Shown: positions 8,421 to 16,901 of the stretch, one piece after another | How positions within the stretch are numbered: position 1 is the first letter of the stretch | Layout: every line of letters starts with the position of its first letter | Assembly: GCA_043775015.1 (NCBI GenBank) | Contig: JAYVSV010000033.1 | Coordinates: 1 to 37,329, forward strand | Direction of reading: 5' to 3' | DNA: 37,329 nt | Source: CANJXF01 sp043775015 | GTDB lineage: Bacteria > Verrucomicrobiota > Verrucomicrobiia > Limisphaerales > CANJXF01 | The notes under the pieces: model-generated | What the model was told of the DNA's origin: nothing | Seen by the model: only the letters and a program-made list of their open reading frames with translations | The model's database searches: none | Position numbers and translations under genes: made by a program

Positions 8421-8542
8421 GGTTTGGTTTTTGCCGTCGGAAATTTATACCCAATCTTCATCCGCGACTCCAGCATGCGGCGCGTCTTTTCAATTTCCTT
8501 TTCGAGCAGGCGCGGGGCGGGCAACGCCAGCTTGTATTGCGC
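8417..8542 (-). pseudogene. 3' remnant of a gene, possibly a DUF1016/YhcG-type nuclease
   Basis: The frame reads AQYKLALPAPRLLEKEIEKT followed by RRMLESRMKIGYKFP and a stop. The YKLALP plus charged-helix pattern is like the C-terminal end of DUF1016 (YhcG-type PD-(D/E)XK) proteins, but this is a tentative match on 41 residues. The 5' part is missing: at about 8545 the sequence switches to a fragment of purL, with ATCCTCG-like microhomology at the junction. Confidence 0.5.
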
Positions 8543-8544
8543 GG

Positions 8545-8628
8545 CGAGGATTCCTTGGCGTGGACAAATTCTTCCGGCGTGAGGTTATGCTTGGCAACCA
8601 ACTCTGGGGTGATGGCGGGTTCGGTCAT
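8545..8628 (-). pseudogene. Degenerate duplicate of the purL 5' end
   Basis: Matches 6826-6910 over 84 of 85 bases with one deleted base (frameshift) and a handful of substitutions, three of them silent. It encodes MTEPAITPELVAKHNLTPEE and further before losing the frame. It ends at the junction with the nuclease-gene remnant. It marks one border of the module inserted ahead of the intact purL. Confidence 0.9.
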
Positions 8629-8759
8629 GTAAAATTATTTTTCCGCGTTTGAACGCAAATTGTTTTGGATCCTAGCAATACTTTTTCGCCGGCTCAAGCA
8701 AAGCCGCCTTTGCCACTTCGGTGATGCTTTCACCAAATCCCATTGGGATTGTTTGGAGC

Positions 8760-8775
8760 GCGCCGTTTACGGCGC
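8760..8775. repeat. Small palindrome
   Basis: GCGCCG/CGGCGC stem with a TTTA loop, preceded by TTGGAGC, in the 193-base gap between the purL fragment and the methyltransferase gene. A second inverted repeat (AATCCCA/TGGGATT) lies 20 bases upstream. These may be REP-like debris. No gene is seen in this gap. Confidence 0.4.
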
Positions 8776-8821
8776 TTCACCGTCCGCATTTCGAAAGCAC
8801 AACGCCATCCCTCGCGCTTCG

Positions 8822-9850
8822 TCACTTGTAAGCCACCGCCGCGCTCGACGGGCCGGCGAGGTGGATGACTTCAAAGCGTTTGAAGCCGACTTCACCACAC
8901 CACTGGCGGAAGTCCGCGCCGGAATAATCAAAGGCGTCGCCGAATTCGATGAGCATGTTCAGCGACATCAGCAGCCCCTGGACATTCTCGCGACGGGCGT
9001 CGTCAATCAGCGCTTCGATGGCCACCAGCGCACCACCGGGCGGCAGCGCGTCGTAAGCCGAGCGGATGAGGTGCATCTTTTTCTCCAGATTCCAGTCGTG
9101 AAGAATCATGCCCATCGTGATGACGTCGGCCTTGGGCAGCGGGTCTTTGAAGAAATCACCGGACGCTGTGCCGACGCGATTCTCCAACCCGGCGGCGACG
9201 ATGTGTTTCTTCGCGATCGGCTCGACGGGTGGCAGATCAAAACTGATGCACTTGAGATGCGAGTGTTTCTTCGCGGCTTCGATGCTGAGCAGGCCGGTCG
9301 CACCACCGACGTCGCAGAGGGTTTTGAATTTCGAGAAATCAAATTTGTTCGCGAACGCCTCAAAGTTGATGCGCGAGAGGCCGGTCATCGCGCCCATGAA
9401 TTGCTCGAGCCGCGGCAGGTCGGCGTAGAGCTCTTCAAACATGCCCTTCTGTCCGTGCTTGATCTCGTTCTGCGGCCGGCCCGTGCGCAAGGCCTCGGGC
9501 AGGTCGTTCCAGAATTTGAAGAGCCGCGCGTTGAGCATGATGAGGATACCTCCGATGTAACGCGGGCTTTTCTCGTCGAGGAACAACGCGCCTTCGGGCG
9601 TATTAAAATATTTCGCCTGCGGGCCATCGCCTTCGCGGCCAAGAAACTTTGTCGCGACGAGCGCATCGAAGAAATCGGCGATGCCACGCGGGTGCAGTTT
9701 TAATTCCGCGCCCAGCTCCGTGCCGGTGAGCCGGCGGTCGGCAAGTTTGGTGAACAGGCCGAACTCGACAGCGGTGAGCAGGACTTTGGAGGACCAAAAA
9801 GAAAATGCGGTTTGAAGAATCGCATCGGGCACATGGTGTTGGATGGTCAT
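8822..9850 (-). CDS. SAM-dependent O-methyltransferase (COMT/AcnsSMT type)
   Basis: Soluble methyltransferase of 342 residues, the usual length. The N-terminal winged-helix dimerisation domain includes ILQTAFSFWSSKVLLTAVEFGLFTKLAD. The C-terminal Rossmann domain carries CDVGGATGLLSIEAAKK (SAM motif I), then ISFDLPP and MGMILHDWNLEKK. The HD of ILHDW contains the catalytic-base histidine position of plant-type O-methyltransferases and their bacterial relatives (hydroxyneurosporene or polyketide methyltransferases). The substrate cannot be told. The frame runs back to 9952, but similarity begins at MTIQHHVPDAILQ, so the ATG at 9850 is chosen. The longer form would overlap the gspF remnant on the other strand. 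The gene stands alone. Confidence 0.85.
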   Translation of the reverse strand: MTIQHHVPDAILQTAFSFWSSKVLLTAVEFGLFTKLADRRLTGTELGAELKLHPRGIADFFDALVATKFLGREGDGPQAKYFNTPEGALFLDEKSPRYIGGILIMLNARLFKFWNDLPEALRTGRPQNEIKHGQKGMFEELYADLPRLEQFMGAMTGLSRINFEAFANKFDFSKFKTLCDVGGATGLLSIEAAKKHSHLKCISFDLPPVEPIAKKHIVAAGLENRVGTASGDFFKDPLPKADVITMGMILHDWNLEKKMHLIRSAYDALPPGGALVAIEALIDDARRENVQGLLMSLNMLIEFGDAFDYSGADFRQWCGEVGFKRFEVIHLAGPSSAAVAYK

Positions 9851-9951
9851 GCGGAGAATGATGTTCAACAGTCCCAATCGCGCAATCAATTTTCGCACCC
9901 AACATTCAGTCCACTTCTGCAACCGCAACGCGGTTGTGGCCATTCTCGACA

Positions 9952-10152
9952 CCGGCTCGCGTGAACGGGAAAGAGTTGTGTGTCTTCACGCGCCAGATGG
10001 CGACACTCATTGAAGCGGGTAAGCCGATCCGCCTCCGACTACGGATTTGGGGAGAGCAGGAGCGCAATCCAAGTCTCATGCGGGTGATTCGCGCGATCGG
10101 TGCAGTCGTCGAAAATGGCGATTCATTGAGCGAGGTTGTGGCGCGCTGTTAA
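9952..10152 (+). pseudogene. GspF/PilC (type II secretion F) fragment
   Basis: Reads FTRQMATLIEAGKPIRLRLR and on to NPSLMRVIRAIGAVVENGDSLSEVVARC, then stops. This is the first part of a T2SSF domain, where FTRQLATL..AG and a G-(D/G)-SLSEAL segment are typical. The complete protein has two such domains with membrane segments, about 400 residues. Here no membrane part remains and no start with a ribosome site is visible, so it is a remnant rather than a working gene. Confidence 0.75.
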
Positions 10153-10325
10153 AAATAATTTCAGACTTCAGTCGTATTTCAAATTTCGTGTTGCACAAAG
10201 GCATTTGTCCATAAGCAAGACAACGAATGAGAATTTGCGCGCGAATTACAGGGAAATACCTAACGGCATAACGGTTGCTGAAGTGGAAAGCGTCTGAGGA
10301 TGCCCAAAATTTTCAGCGACATTTT

Positions 10326-10559
10326 ATGAAGAAGTATTTGGTTTTTACATACTACGTTGGCCGCTCGTTCGGAGGCATCAAAGATTTCCTCGATGCCTTC
10401 GATACGGTCGATGAAGCGCTGGAAAACATTCTAATAGAGCGCAATCGCTATTACCAGATCGTGGACAAAGAGAGCATGCGGGTGGTTCGCGAAGGGTTGT
10501 CGATGTTCAAGAATTTCGTCCCGGAGAAATTCAGTGCCGAACCTGGATCCGAAGATTGA
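10326..10559 (+). CDS. Small conserved protein (77 aa)
   Basis: Begins MKKYLVFTYYVGRSFGGIKD and continues with FDTVDEALENILIERNRYYQIVDKESMRVV. The pattern (short beta strands, an FDT.(E/D)EA helix, then YYQIVD) is that of small uncharacterised proteins found widely, with a probable single alpha/beta fold. No catalytic motif seen. The ATG at 10326 is preferred over the start at 10275, because the extra residues look non-conserved. Convergent with the MFS gene at 10562, two bases apart. Nothing else of note in 10153-10325. Confidence 0.6.
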   Translation: MKKYLVFTYYVGRSFGGIKDFLDAFDTVDEALENILIERNRYYQIVDKESMRVVREGLSMFKNFVPEKFSAEPGSED

Positions 10560-10561
10560 GG

Positions 10562-11794
10562 TCACTCCGAAATTTCTTCGACTAAAACGGTCGCGGCGCG
10601 GCGGGCGTTACGCCCAAATTTCACTTCCGGCAGCAACAGCAGTGTGGCCGTTAAAATCAGGCCCGCGCTGATCCAACCTAGACTTTCAAGACTGATTTTC
10701 GTGATCAGTTGGAACGCGCACAGCGGCGCAATGATTCCGCGAATGCCGGTGAAAAACGTGTGCACCGACATGTAATCGGCCACGCGATCGGCGGGAGCAA
10801 ATTTCGTGACCCAAAGGCTCCAGGCGACGTCACCGCCGGCGTTCGATATGCCAAAAATAACGGCGGCAAAGATCAATCCTTTCAAACTGTCACTTGTGAA
10901 AAACGACAAAATGCCAAGCGCAAATCCCATGTTCAGCGTCACGCGGAGAATAAAAAAATTTACGTGATCGAAAAGCCAACCCCAGATGGGACTCAAGATC
11001 AGCCGCGCGATGTTGGGAATCACGCCAGTCAACAGGGCGATCATGCCGACCGTCAGTTCCATTTTGTATTTTGGATTCGCCAGATATTCGACGCGTAACG
11101 GCTGCATCATCAACGTGGCGAAGCCCATCAGCATCCAACAGATGAGCGTCAACCGGAAAAGCGGATCGTGTCGCACGAAGCCGAGCGCCCGGAAGGGATG
11201 TGTTCCCGCACTGCGCGTCAGTTTCCGAGTTGGGCAGCGAGCCAGGCAAAAACTCGCTGAAGCGAACGCCCCGGCGAAAATGAGCAGTAGCCATGGAAAT
11301 TGTTCGATGCGACCGGTTAACGCTTTTCCTGCGACCTGGCTGAAGATGGCAGCGGTCGCAATTCGAATCATTAACGTGCGAGAAAATCGGCGACCCCGTT
11401 CCGATTCAGGATAGTTTTCCTGATACATTTGCGTGAGGAGCGGGATGATCGCTGACGAAGTGGACATGCCGCAAACGCAGGCGATCACGTAAACCGGCAA
11501 GAAAGGAAACAGCGCGGCCACGAGAAAACTTCCGGCACCGATTGCGGCCAGTCGAGAAGCCGCTTTTGAAGTTGGCCAGCCGAGATTCGCCACCGCCGAA
11601 ACAATCCAGGGCGAAATCACGAGGCCAAATGCGCCTCCGCCAGCAATCACGGCTTTGGAAAATGAATCAGCATGGAACCAGCGCACCGCGATCAGGAGCA
11701 GAAAAGTGGTGCTGGCGGTTTCGAGAATTCCTGAGCTTAACGCCCGCCACCGTTCATAACGATAGGTCAATTGGGTGGCGTTTTGAGCAGACAT
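10562..11794 (-). CDS. MFS transporter
   Basis: Inner-membrane carrier of 410 residues with about 12 hydrophobic segments, including LLIAVRWFHADSF, FLVAALFPFLPVYVIACVCGM, FPWLLLIFAGAFASASFCLA and LTLICWMLMGFATLMM. A central loop of charged residues separates two six-helix halves. The SERGRRFSR segment is like the intracellular loop-2/3 motifs of MFS proteins. Substrate unknown. It lies 146 bases downstream of the receiver-kinase gene end, in the same direction. The gap carries a sequence resembling dispersed repeats (TTCACTAATGAACACGAATT). Confidence 0.85.
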   Translation of the reverse strand: MSAQNATQLTYRYERWRALSSGILETASTTFLLLIAVRWFHADSFSKAVIAGGGAFGLVISPWIVSAVANLGWPTSKAASRLAAIGAGSFLVAALFPFLPVYVIACVCGMSTSSAIIPLLTQMYQENYPESERGRRFSRTLMIRIATAAIFSQVAGKALTGRIEQFPWLLLIFAGAFASASFCLARCPTRKLTRSAGTHPFRALGFVRHDPLFRLTLICWMLMGFATLMMQPLRVEYLANPKYKMELTVGMIALLTGVIPNIARLILSPIWGWLFDHVNFFILRVTLNMGFALGILSFFTSDSLKGLIFAAVIFGISNAGGDVAWSLWVTKFAPADRVADYMSVHTFFTGIRGIIAPLCAFQLITKISLESLGWISAGLILTATLLLLPEVKFGRNARRAATVLVEEISE

Positions 11795-11940
11795 CGGCAG
11801 AAAAAATAGATGCGAATTTCACTAATGAACACGAATTTAAAAATCCATATTTGCTCAGTAAAATTTTGCACTTCGGATTTATTTCCAAGTCCTGCGAGGT
11901 TGGGAGAATTTTTCTGCGCCCAACGGTGACAGCGAAACGA

Positions 11941-13206
11941 TTACTCGTGGATTGTTCGAGCCGGGAAGTAGAGATGGAAGGTGGTTCCTTCGCCCGCCGC
12001 TGAATGCAAGTGCAACAGGCCATTCGCTTCCTTGAGCAAGCGGTGCACGATGGATAGACCAAGACCGGTTCCCTGGCCGGGCGATTTGGTGGAAAAATAG
12101 GGTTCGAAAATTTTTGAAATGATTTCCGGTGGAATTCCCGGCCCGGTGTCTTGCACCGCCAGCAACAGAACGGAGCCGGAAGGTTTGAAGCCGTCGCGAT
12201 TGAGCACGACATCCGTCGAACTCGATTCGGCGATGGAAGCCATGGTTGAACCGTCGGGAAAAATGTCTCCCCAAACCTTCACGCGATGCGGTGTCTCGGA
12301 ACATTGAAATCCGTTGATGGCCAGGTTGAGTAAAATTTGGATCAAATCGGTTCCGTTGATCTGCAAGGTGACATCTTTGGGCAAAGTTTTGACCATCAAT
12401 TCATGCCCGCTGGAACTGGGCTGCGCGCGCAACAATTCTTCGAGATCCGTCAAAACCTGGTTCACGCGCACTTCGCAAAATTCCATGGAGCGCTGCCGCA
12501 TGAAACTTAAATAACGTTGGGAAATCTCGATGCAGTTCGTCACCTGGCGCGTCATCCGTTTGAGACGATCCTTCACCATTTCCAAATCTTCACCCTCAAC
12601 GCGATTGGCATCGGCGATGCGCACGTTGATGAGTTGAATGAACCCGGAAATAATCGTCAACGGCCCGTTGATGTCGTGGATGATACTGGCGTAAATTTCT
12701 CCGCGCGATTTGGTAACCTCTTCCTGCAACTCCTTGCTCTGCAATTGCGTTTGCAACTCGAGCAATTTGACGTTGTTGAGATGCATTTCGTCGGACAACG
12801 CCCGCCGCTCGATCGCCTTCTTCACGGCCCCGGTGACCACTTTGATATCAAATGGTTTATCGAGATAATCGCAGGCGCCGTAACGCAAAGCCTGCCGCGC
12901 CGTTTCGCTCGTCTCGTAAGCCGTCAACATGATGACTTCGATCCCGGGGTCAATCGTCTTTAACTTCCCCAGCAGTTCGATGCCCGTCATGCCGGCCATG
13001 CGAATATCCGAAATCACGACGTCCACCCGATTGGCCTGCGCCAATTCGATCGCCTGGACTCCGGTTTCCGCAAGCAGCATGGAATACTCGCCTTTGAAAA
13101 GGACGTTCAGTGACTGACGCGGACCCTCTTCGTCATCGACCACGAGCAACGTATATTTGCGCGGCTCACGGTCTGAATCATATTTTTCCATGAACTGAGT
13201 CAGCAT
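11941..13206 (-). CDS. Response regulator-histidine kinase hybrid (REC-HisKA-HATPase)
   Basis: Soluble signalling protein of 421 residues. Receiver domain at about residues 18-135: LLVVDDEEGPRQS acidic pocket, phosphoacceptor D67 (VISDIRM), T95 (MLTAY) and K117 (LDKPF). A coiled coil follows. The HisKA box has H177 (SIIHDINGPL). The HATPase carries a DTGPGIPP G1 box and TGLGLSIV. The receiver-before-kinase order resembles PhcR/PhcQ-type proteins. ATG at 13206 chosen (alternative 13191). The open frame reaches 13269, but that part is made of AATTCCC tandem repeat. It is the last member of the four-kinase run, 229 bases after the previous one. Confidence 0.8.
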   Translation of the reverse strand: MLTQFMEKYDSDREPRKYTLLVVDDEEGPRQSLNVLFKGEYSMLLAETGVQAIELAQANRVDVVISDIRMAGMTGIELLGKLKTIDPGIEVIMLTAYETSETARQALRYGACDYLDKPFDIKVVTGAVKKAIERRALSDEMHLNNVKLLELQTQLQSKELQEEVTKSRGEIYASIIHDINGPLTIISGFIQLINVRIADANRVEGEDLEMVKDRLKRMTRQVTNCIEISQRYLSFMRQRSMEFCEVRVNQVLTDLEELLRAQPSSSGHELMVKTLPKDVTLQINGTDLIQILLNLAINGFQCSETPHRVKVWGDIFPDGSTMASIAESSSTDVVLNRDGFKPSGSVLLLAVQDTGPGIPPEIISKIFEPYFSTKSPGQGTGLGLSIVHRLLKEANGLLHLHSAAGEGTTFHLYFPARTIHE

Positions 13207-13230
13207 GGGGAAAAAGATAGACTGAGCAAA

Positions 13231-13297
13231 CCAATTTTCAATTCCCAATTCCCAATTCCCAATTCCCAATTCCTAATTTTGAATTTTGAATTTTGAA
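13231..13297. repeat. AT-rich short tandem repeat
   Basis: Seven-base CAATTCC-type units repeated about five times, followed by three units of TTTTGAA. On the minus strand it forms the first codons of an extended form of the receiver-kinase gene. More likely it is untranslated. No spacers of CRISPR kind. A CTCTGCAT/GTGCAGAG inverted region lies further on at about 13340-13400. Confidence 0.75.
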
Positions 13298-13435
13298 CCT
13301 CAGGAAATGACCGCAGGTACCCTACAGTTGAAACTCAACGCAGAGGTGCAGAGAGGCAAAGCCAAAAAAATTCTCTGCATCTCGGCGTCTCTGCAGTTAA
13401 ATTTTTTCGCAAACAGCCACCGCCATTCGGAAAAT

Positions 13436-15484
13436 TTAAAATTTCTTTTTGATTTCCCCCGGCAAAATAATCCGCACCAAGCCAGAATGAGTGACCGATG
13501 GGTTCACGATTTCCAATTTCCCGTGGTGCGTCTCGATGATTTTCTGCGTGACCGTCAGCCCCAAGCCCAAGCCCACATTGCGTGTCGTGAAAAATGGTTC
13601 AGAAACTTTTTGCGCCGTCTCTGCCGTAAAACCGGTTCCATTATCCTCCACTTCAATTGAAACGTTCCCGCAATCGCGGGACCCCGGACCACCCGCCACA
13701 CTCTCCGCACCTTTCGTTTCCTCCGTTGCTTTCGTTTTCACCCCAATTTGCGCATCCGCTGGATTGGCTTGCAGCGCATTCAACATCACCTCGGCTAACG
13801 CGTGCTTCAACGCTGCGCGATCTCCTCCCACCACGATCGATTCCTTCCCCTTGTCATATTTCAATTGCGACGATTTTCCCGGCTGATGCTTTTTGGCTTC
13901 CAGAAATGCTTCCTCAATCAACGGCGCCAGTGGAAATGTTTCCTGATGCGCAACCCCGTCTCTCGCCAGGAATCGCATCTGGTTGACCAGCCGCCCCACT
14001 CGCTTCACTCCATCCGCCAGGGCCACATCCAGCGAGGCGCGAAATTCGGCGTCCTTGTATTTGTCCGCCAGCAATTGTTGGTGCGTCGAGATCGGAACCA
14101 TGGCGTTTCCGATTTCGTGCGCCAGACGGTCCGCCATCGTTTTCACCAGACGCAAATTGGCCGCTTCTATTTCCAATTGCTGCAACTGCTCACTTTGCGT
14201 CCGATCTTCCACCATCAACAATGCTGCATTGGGTAACGCCGCTTCGTCCCTTTGGATCGGAACTATCGTCGCGTAATAACTTCCTCCTGTTGCTCCCTCG
14301 TCTTCCGGGCTATAACGAAATGCAGCCAGCGCCGCCCCCGTTTTTAGCACCTGATAAATTTTCTTCCCGAGGGTTTCGGGCAAATCGCTGAATTCCAGCT
14401 TCGTCACCCCTCTCCGTCCGAAATATTTCCGCGCCAACTTGTTCTCGTGCACGATCGTCAGGTCCCGGTTCACCACCAGACACCCGCTGCTCTGCTCTCG
14501 CAATATGTCCGCCAACATCTCGTGATTCGCCGCAAGCTGGTCGTGCAACGTTATGTTCTTCACCGCCAGCCCCAGTTCTTCGAGCAATTGGAAGATCAAT
14601 TTTAATTCTTCATTGCTCAACGTCTCCCCGGTGATTCTCCCGTCAAACGTCGCCACTCCCACCAATTTTTCCCGGTCCATAACTGGCACCGCCACCTCCG
14701 CGCCAAGCGTTTCGAATTCCCTTTGTATTTCTGCATCCCCCACAGCTTCCGCGCTCGTCCGCCTCAGTACTTTCCCGTTCCGAAACAGCACTCCGCCTAT
14801 CCCTCTTTCAAAATTCATCTCAAAATGCTCCAACAATCCTGATGACAACCCGATCGCGCACGCCGTTTTCAAGCCGCGCACGGTCCCTTCTTTTGGAGTA
14901 GTTAAAAATATGGCCGCCCGGTTCACCCCGATCACCTCCCGCAAAAACAGCAGAAACTGTTTCAACATCGCCTCGGCGCAAAGTGAGTGCGTCAATATCG
15001 CCGAGAATTCCCGCAGCACTTCCAACGCTTGCAATGCTTTTAGTCCCGTTTCCGAGAGCGGTTGTCCCGGCTCACTTTTTTGACCTGCGGCGGTCGGCGA
15101 CACCTTTGTTTCCACCCGTAATGTTGCTGGTGTCCAAAGTCGTTCCAAGATCGTTTGCAACAGCCGGGGGCGGACTGGTTTCGTTAAAATATGCGCCACT
15201 CCGTGCAGGTAGGCTTCCTCTTCCCACTCCCAATTTTTCGACTCGGCGTAGAGCAAGATCGGGCTGCTGGACAGGTTTCGCTTCAGTTTTTCGATCACCC
15301 AAATCCCTTGCACGTCGGTCAAGTCTGCATCGATGATGCTGGCGTGGATCAACCCGTGGATGAGTAAAGGCTCTGCGTCTTCCAGGTTGCGGCGGTGGAT
15401 GACCTTGTATTGCTCCGGTTTAAGCGCAAGCCCAATGGACTCCGCAAGTCCAGGGTGTTGAGCCAGAACCAGCAATGTTTTCAT
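13436..15484 (-). CDS. Histidine kinase with N-terminal receiver-like, GAF and PAS domains
   Basis: Soluble kinase of 682 residues. Receiver-like domain at 1-115, with ASIIDADL (D52) and K102 (LTKPV), but the N-terminal acidic pair is missing (VLAQHPG instead of VDDE), so metal binding may be impaired. GAF domain at about 150-310 (AAIFLTTP... VAVPVMDREKLVGVATF). PAS at about 328-430. HisKA box with H456 (RLAHEIGNAM). HATPase near 520-680 (VEDNGTGF, LGLGLTV). A hairpin element lies inside (13666-13681). ATG at 15484. It has no membrane segment, so the input must come through GAF, PAS or the receiver. It sits 151 bases from the next kinase gene and points the same way. Confidence 0.85.
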   Translation of the reverse strand: MKTLLVLAQHPGLAESIGLALKPEQYKVIHRRNLEDAEPLLIHGLIHASIIDADLTDVQGIWVIEKLKRNLSSSPILLYAESKNWEWEEEAYLHGVAHILTKPVRPRLLQTILERLWTPATLRVETKVSPTAAGQKSEPGQPLSETGLKALQALEVLREFSAILTHSLCAEAMLKQFLLFLREVIGVNRAAIFLTTPKEGTVRGLKTACAIGLSSGLLEHFEMNFERGIGGVLFRNGKVLRRTSAEAVGDAEIQREFETLGAEVAVPVMDREKLVGVATFDGRITGETLSNEELKLIFQLLEELGLAVKNITLHDQLAANHEMLADILREQSSGCLVVNRDLTIVHENKLARKYFGRRGVTKLEFSDLPETLGKKIYQVLKTGAALAAFRYSPEDEGATGGSYYATIVPIQRDEAALPNAALLMVEDRTQSEQLQQLEIEAANLRLVKTMADRLAHEIGNAMVPISTHQQLLADKYKDAEFRASLDVALADGVKRVGRLVNQMRFLARDGVAHQETFPLAPLIEEAFLEAKKHQPGKSSQLKYDKGKESIVVGGDRAALKHALAEVMLNALQANPADAQIGVKTKATEETKGAESVAGGPGSRDCGNVSIEVEDNGTGFTAETAQKVSEPFFTTRNVGLGLGLTVTQKIIETHHGKLEIVNPSVTHSGLVRIILPGEIKKKF
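13666..13681. repeat. TCCCGC-AATC-GCGGGA hairpin inside kinase gene
   Basis: Six-bp perfect stem, four-base loop, in the segment encoding GPGSRDCGN between HATPase strands. Same stem as at 22072-22087 and 26027-26042. Confidence 0.65.
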
Positions 15485-15635
15485 TTGGGCGCGTTTAAAA
15501 CAGAACCGTATTTTCCTCTTTTGAGGAACTTTTTAACATCATGTCCATCTTTCCCATAACTGCAATGTCTTTCCGGGTCACTTTTGCAATTATTACATTA
15601 GCAACTGTCAATCCAACGCGCTTATCCTGAAAAAC

Positions 15636-16877
15636 CTACTCTGGAGTGATGAATTTTTCCCAAAATTGATCATTGAAAACGACCGTTTGCAAAAAATTTT
15701 CTTCTTCTTGCGAAACCGCTGGTTGCTTTGGGGTCAACGGCAAGCGCAGGTCGAACGTCGTTCCTTTGCCTTCGCTCCGAGCCCCGATGCTGCCGCCGTG
15801 TTGCTGGACGATAAAGAAACAAGCCATCAGATTTATGCCGTATTCCAATGGCGTGTCCGCCCTCAAGACAAATGGATCAAACACCAGTGGCAACGCTTCC
15901 TTCGGCAGCGCCGGGCCATTGTCACTGACTTCAACGTGGATTTCCCCCTCCCGTTGGCTAGCCGAAAGCCGAACCGTGCTCCCGGCTGGCAAACTCGCGA
16001 TTTCATCCTTCAGCAACAATTCGAACAAGCGCCGGAACTTTTTCCCATCCACCTGCAACGGCGGCAGCGAATCCGCCACACTATTTTCCACGCGAATTTG
16101 TTTCTTCGCGAATCCTCCCTCCAATTGCTGGAGCACCGCTGCCAGAACTTCGTGCAGTCGAACGGTCTCTTTAAATTCAAACGTCGGTTTTTCCGCAGCA
16201 GCCCAAAGCTCTTTGAGCATGTCGTTGATTTTCACGATCTGCTTCTGGACACTTTGATGATACTCCTTCCAGAACTCGGGATCTTTCAACGTTTCAACTC
16301 TTTTTTCCTCCTCCATTTTCGCAGGAGCCAGATCGAGAAATGTTTTCACCGCCACGAGCGAATTGTTAATATGATGGCTCATCCCGGCCGCCAATAAACC
16401 CAGCCTCATGATGTGTTCGGCCGTCATCATGTTGCGCAACACCGCTATTTTTTCCCGCAACAACCGGTCCCTCTCTTGTTGCACTTCAAAAAACGCCAGC
16501 CCGCGTTTCAAGGTTTGTTCCAAGTGCGCCGGGTCCCACGGTTTCGTCACGTAATTGTAAATCGCACCCCGGTTCACCGCTGCAATCGCCGACTCCAAAT
16601 CCGTGTAAGCCGTCGCCAATATCCGGATCATGCCCGGCTTTAGCTCCCTCGCTTGTTCCAGCAGCCAGACACCCCTTTCCCCAGGCATCCTCTGGTCCGT
16701 CATCAACAGCCCGATGTCCTCCTTGTTTTCTTGCAGCAGCTTCAACCCATCCCGCGCGTTCGTCGCCGTGTGGATCCGAAATTGCCCTTCAAACGCTCGC
16801 ACAAAATATTTCAACGACATCTCCTCGTCATCCACGTAGAGGATCGCATGTTTCTTGTAATCAATCGGCTTCGCCAT
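15636..16877 (-). CDS. Receiver-kinase hybrid, PhcR/PhcQ-like
   Basis: Soluble protein of 413 residues. The receiver (about 10-130) has ILYVDDEE, D61 (LLMTDQRMP), T89/A90 (RILATAY) and K112 (VTKPWD). YVTKPWD is typical of the RpfG/PhcR class of receivers. A coiled coil at 130-150 is followed by a kinase core with a double histidine H168-H169 in GMSHHINNSLVAVKTF, where the second or first H takes the phosphoryl position. The HATPase region ends near FDLRLPL. Ralstonia PhcR and PhcQ have the same receiver-then-kinase order, hence the tentative name. It lies 24 bases downstream of the hybrid kinase, so co-transcription is very likely. Confidence 0.75.
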   Translation of the reverse strand: MAKPIDYKKHAILYVDDEEMSLKYFVRAFEGQFRIHTATNARDGLKLLQENKEDIGLLMTDQRMPGERGVWLLEQARELKPGMIRILATAYTDLESAIAAVNRGAIYNYVTKPWDPAHLEQTLKRGLAFFEVQQERDRLLREKIAVLRNMMTAEHIMRLGLLAAGMSHHINNSLVAVKTFLDLAPAKMEEEKRVETLKDPEFWKEYHQSVQKQIVKINDMLKELWAAAEKPTFEFKETVRLHEVLAAVLQQLEGGFAKKQIRVENSVADSLPPLQVDGKKFRRLFELLLKDEIASLPAGSTVRLSASQREGEIHVEVSDNGPALPKEALPLVFDPFVLRADTPLEYGINLMACFFIVQQHGGSIGARSEGKGTTFDLRLPLTPKQPAVSQEEENFLQTVVFNDQFWEKFITPE

Positions 16878-16901
16878 ACGCTTCTATTTTCTTTACTGAC
16901 C

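Noticed and set aside
8660..9703. ORF of 347 codons on the + strand
   Set aside because: Antisense to the O-methyltransferase, which has full motifs; this frame has none.
13231..13297. Possible CRISPR array
   Set aside because: The units are seven bases with no spacers.
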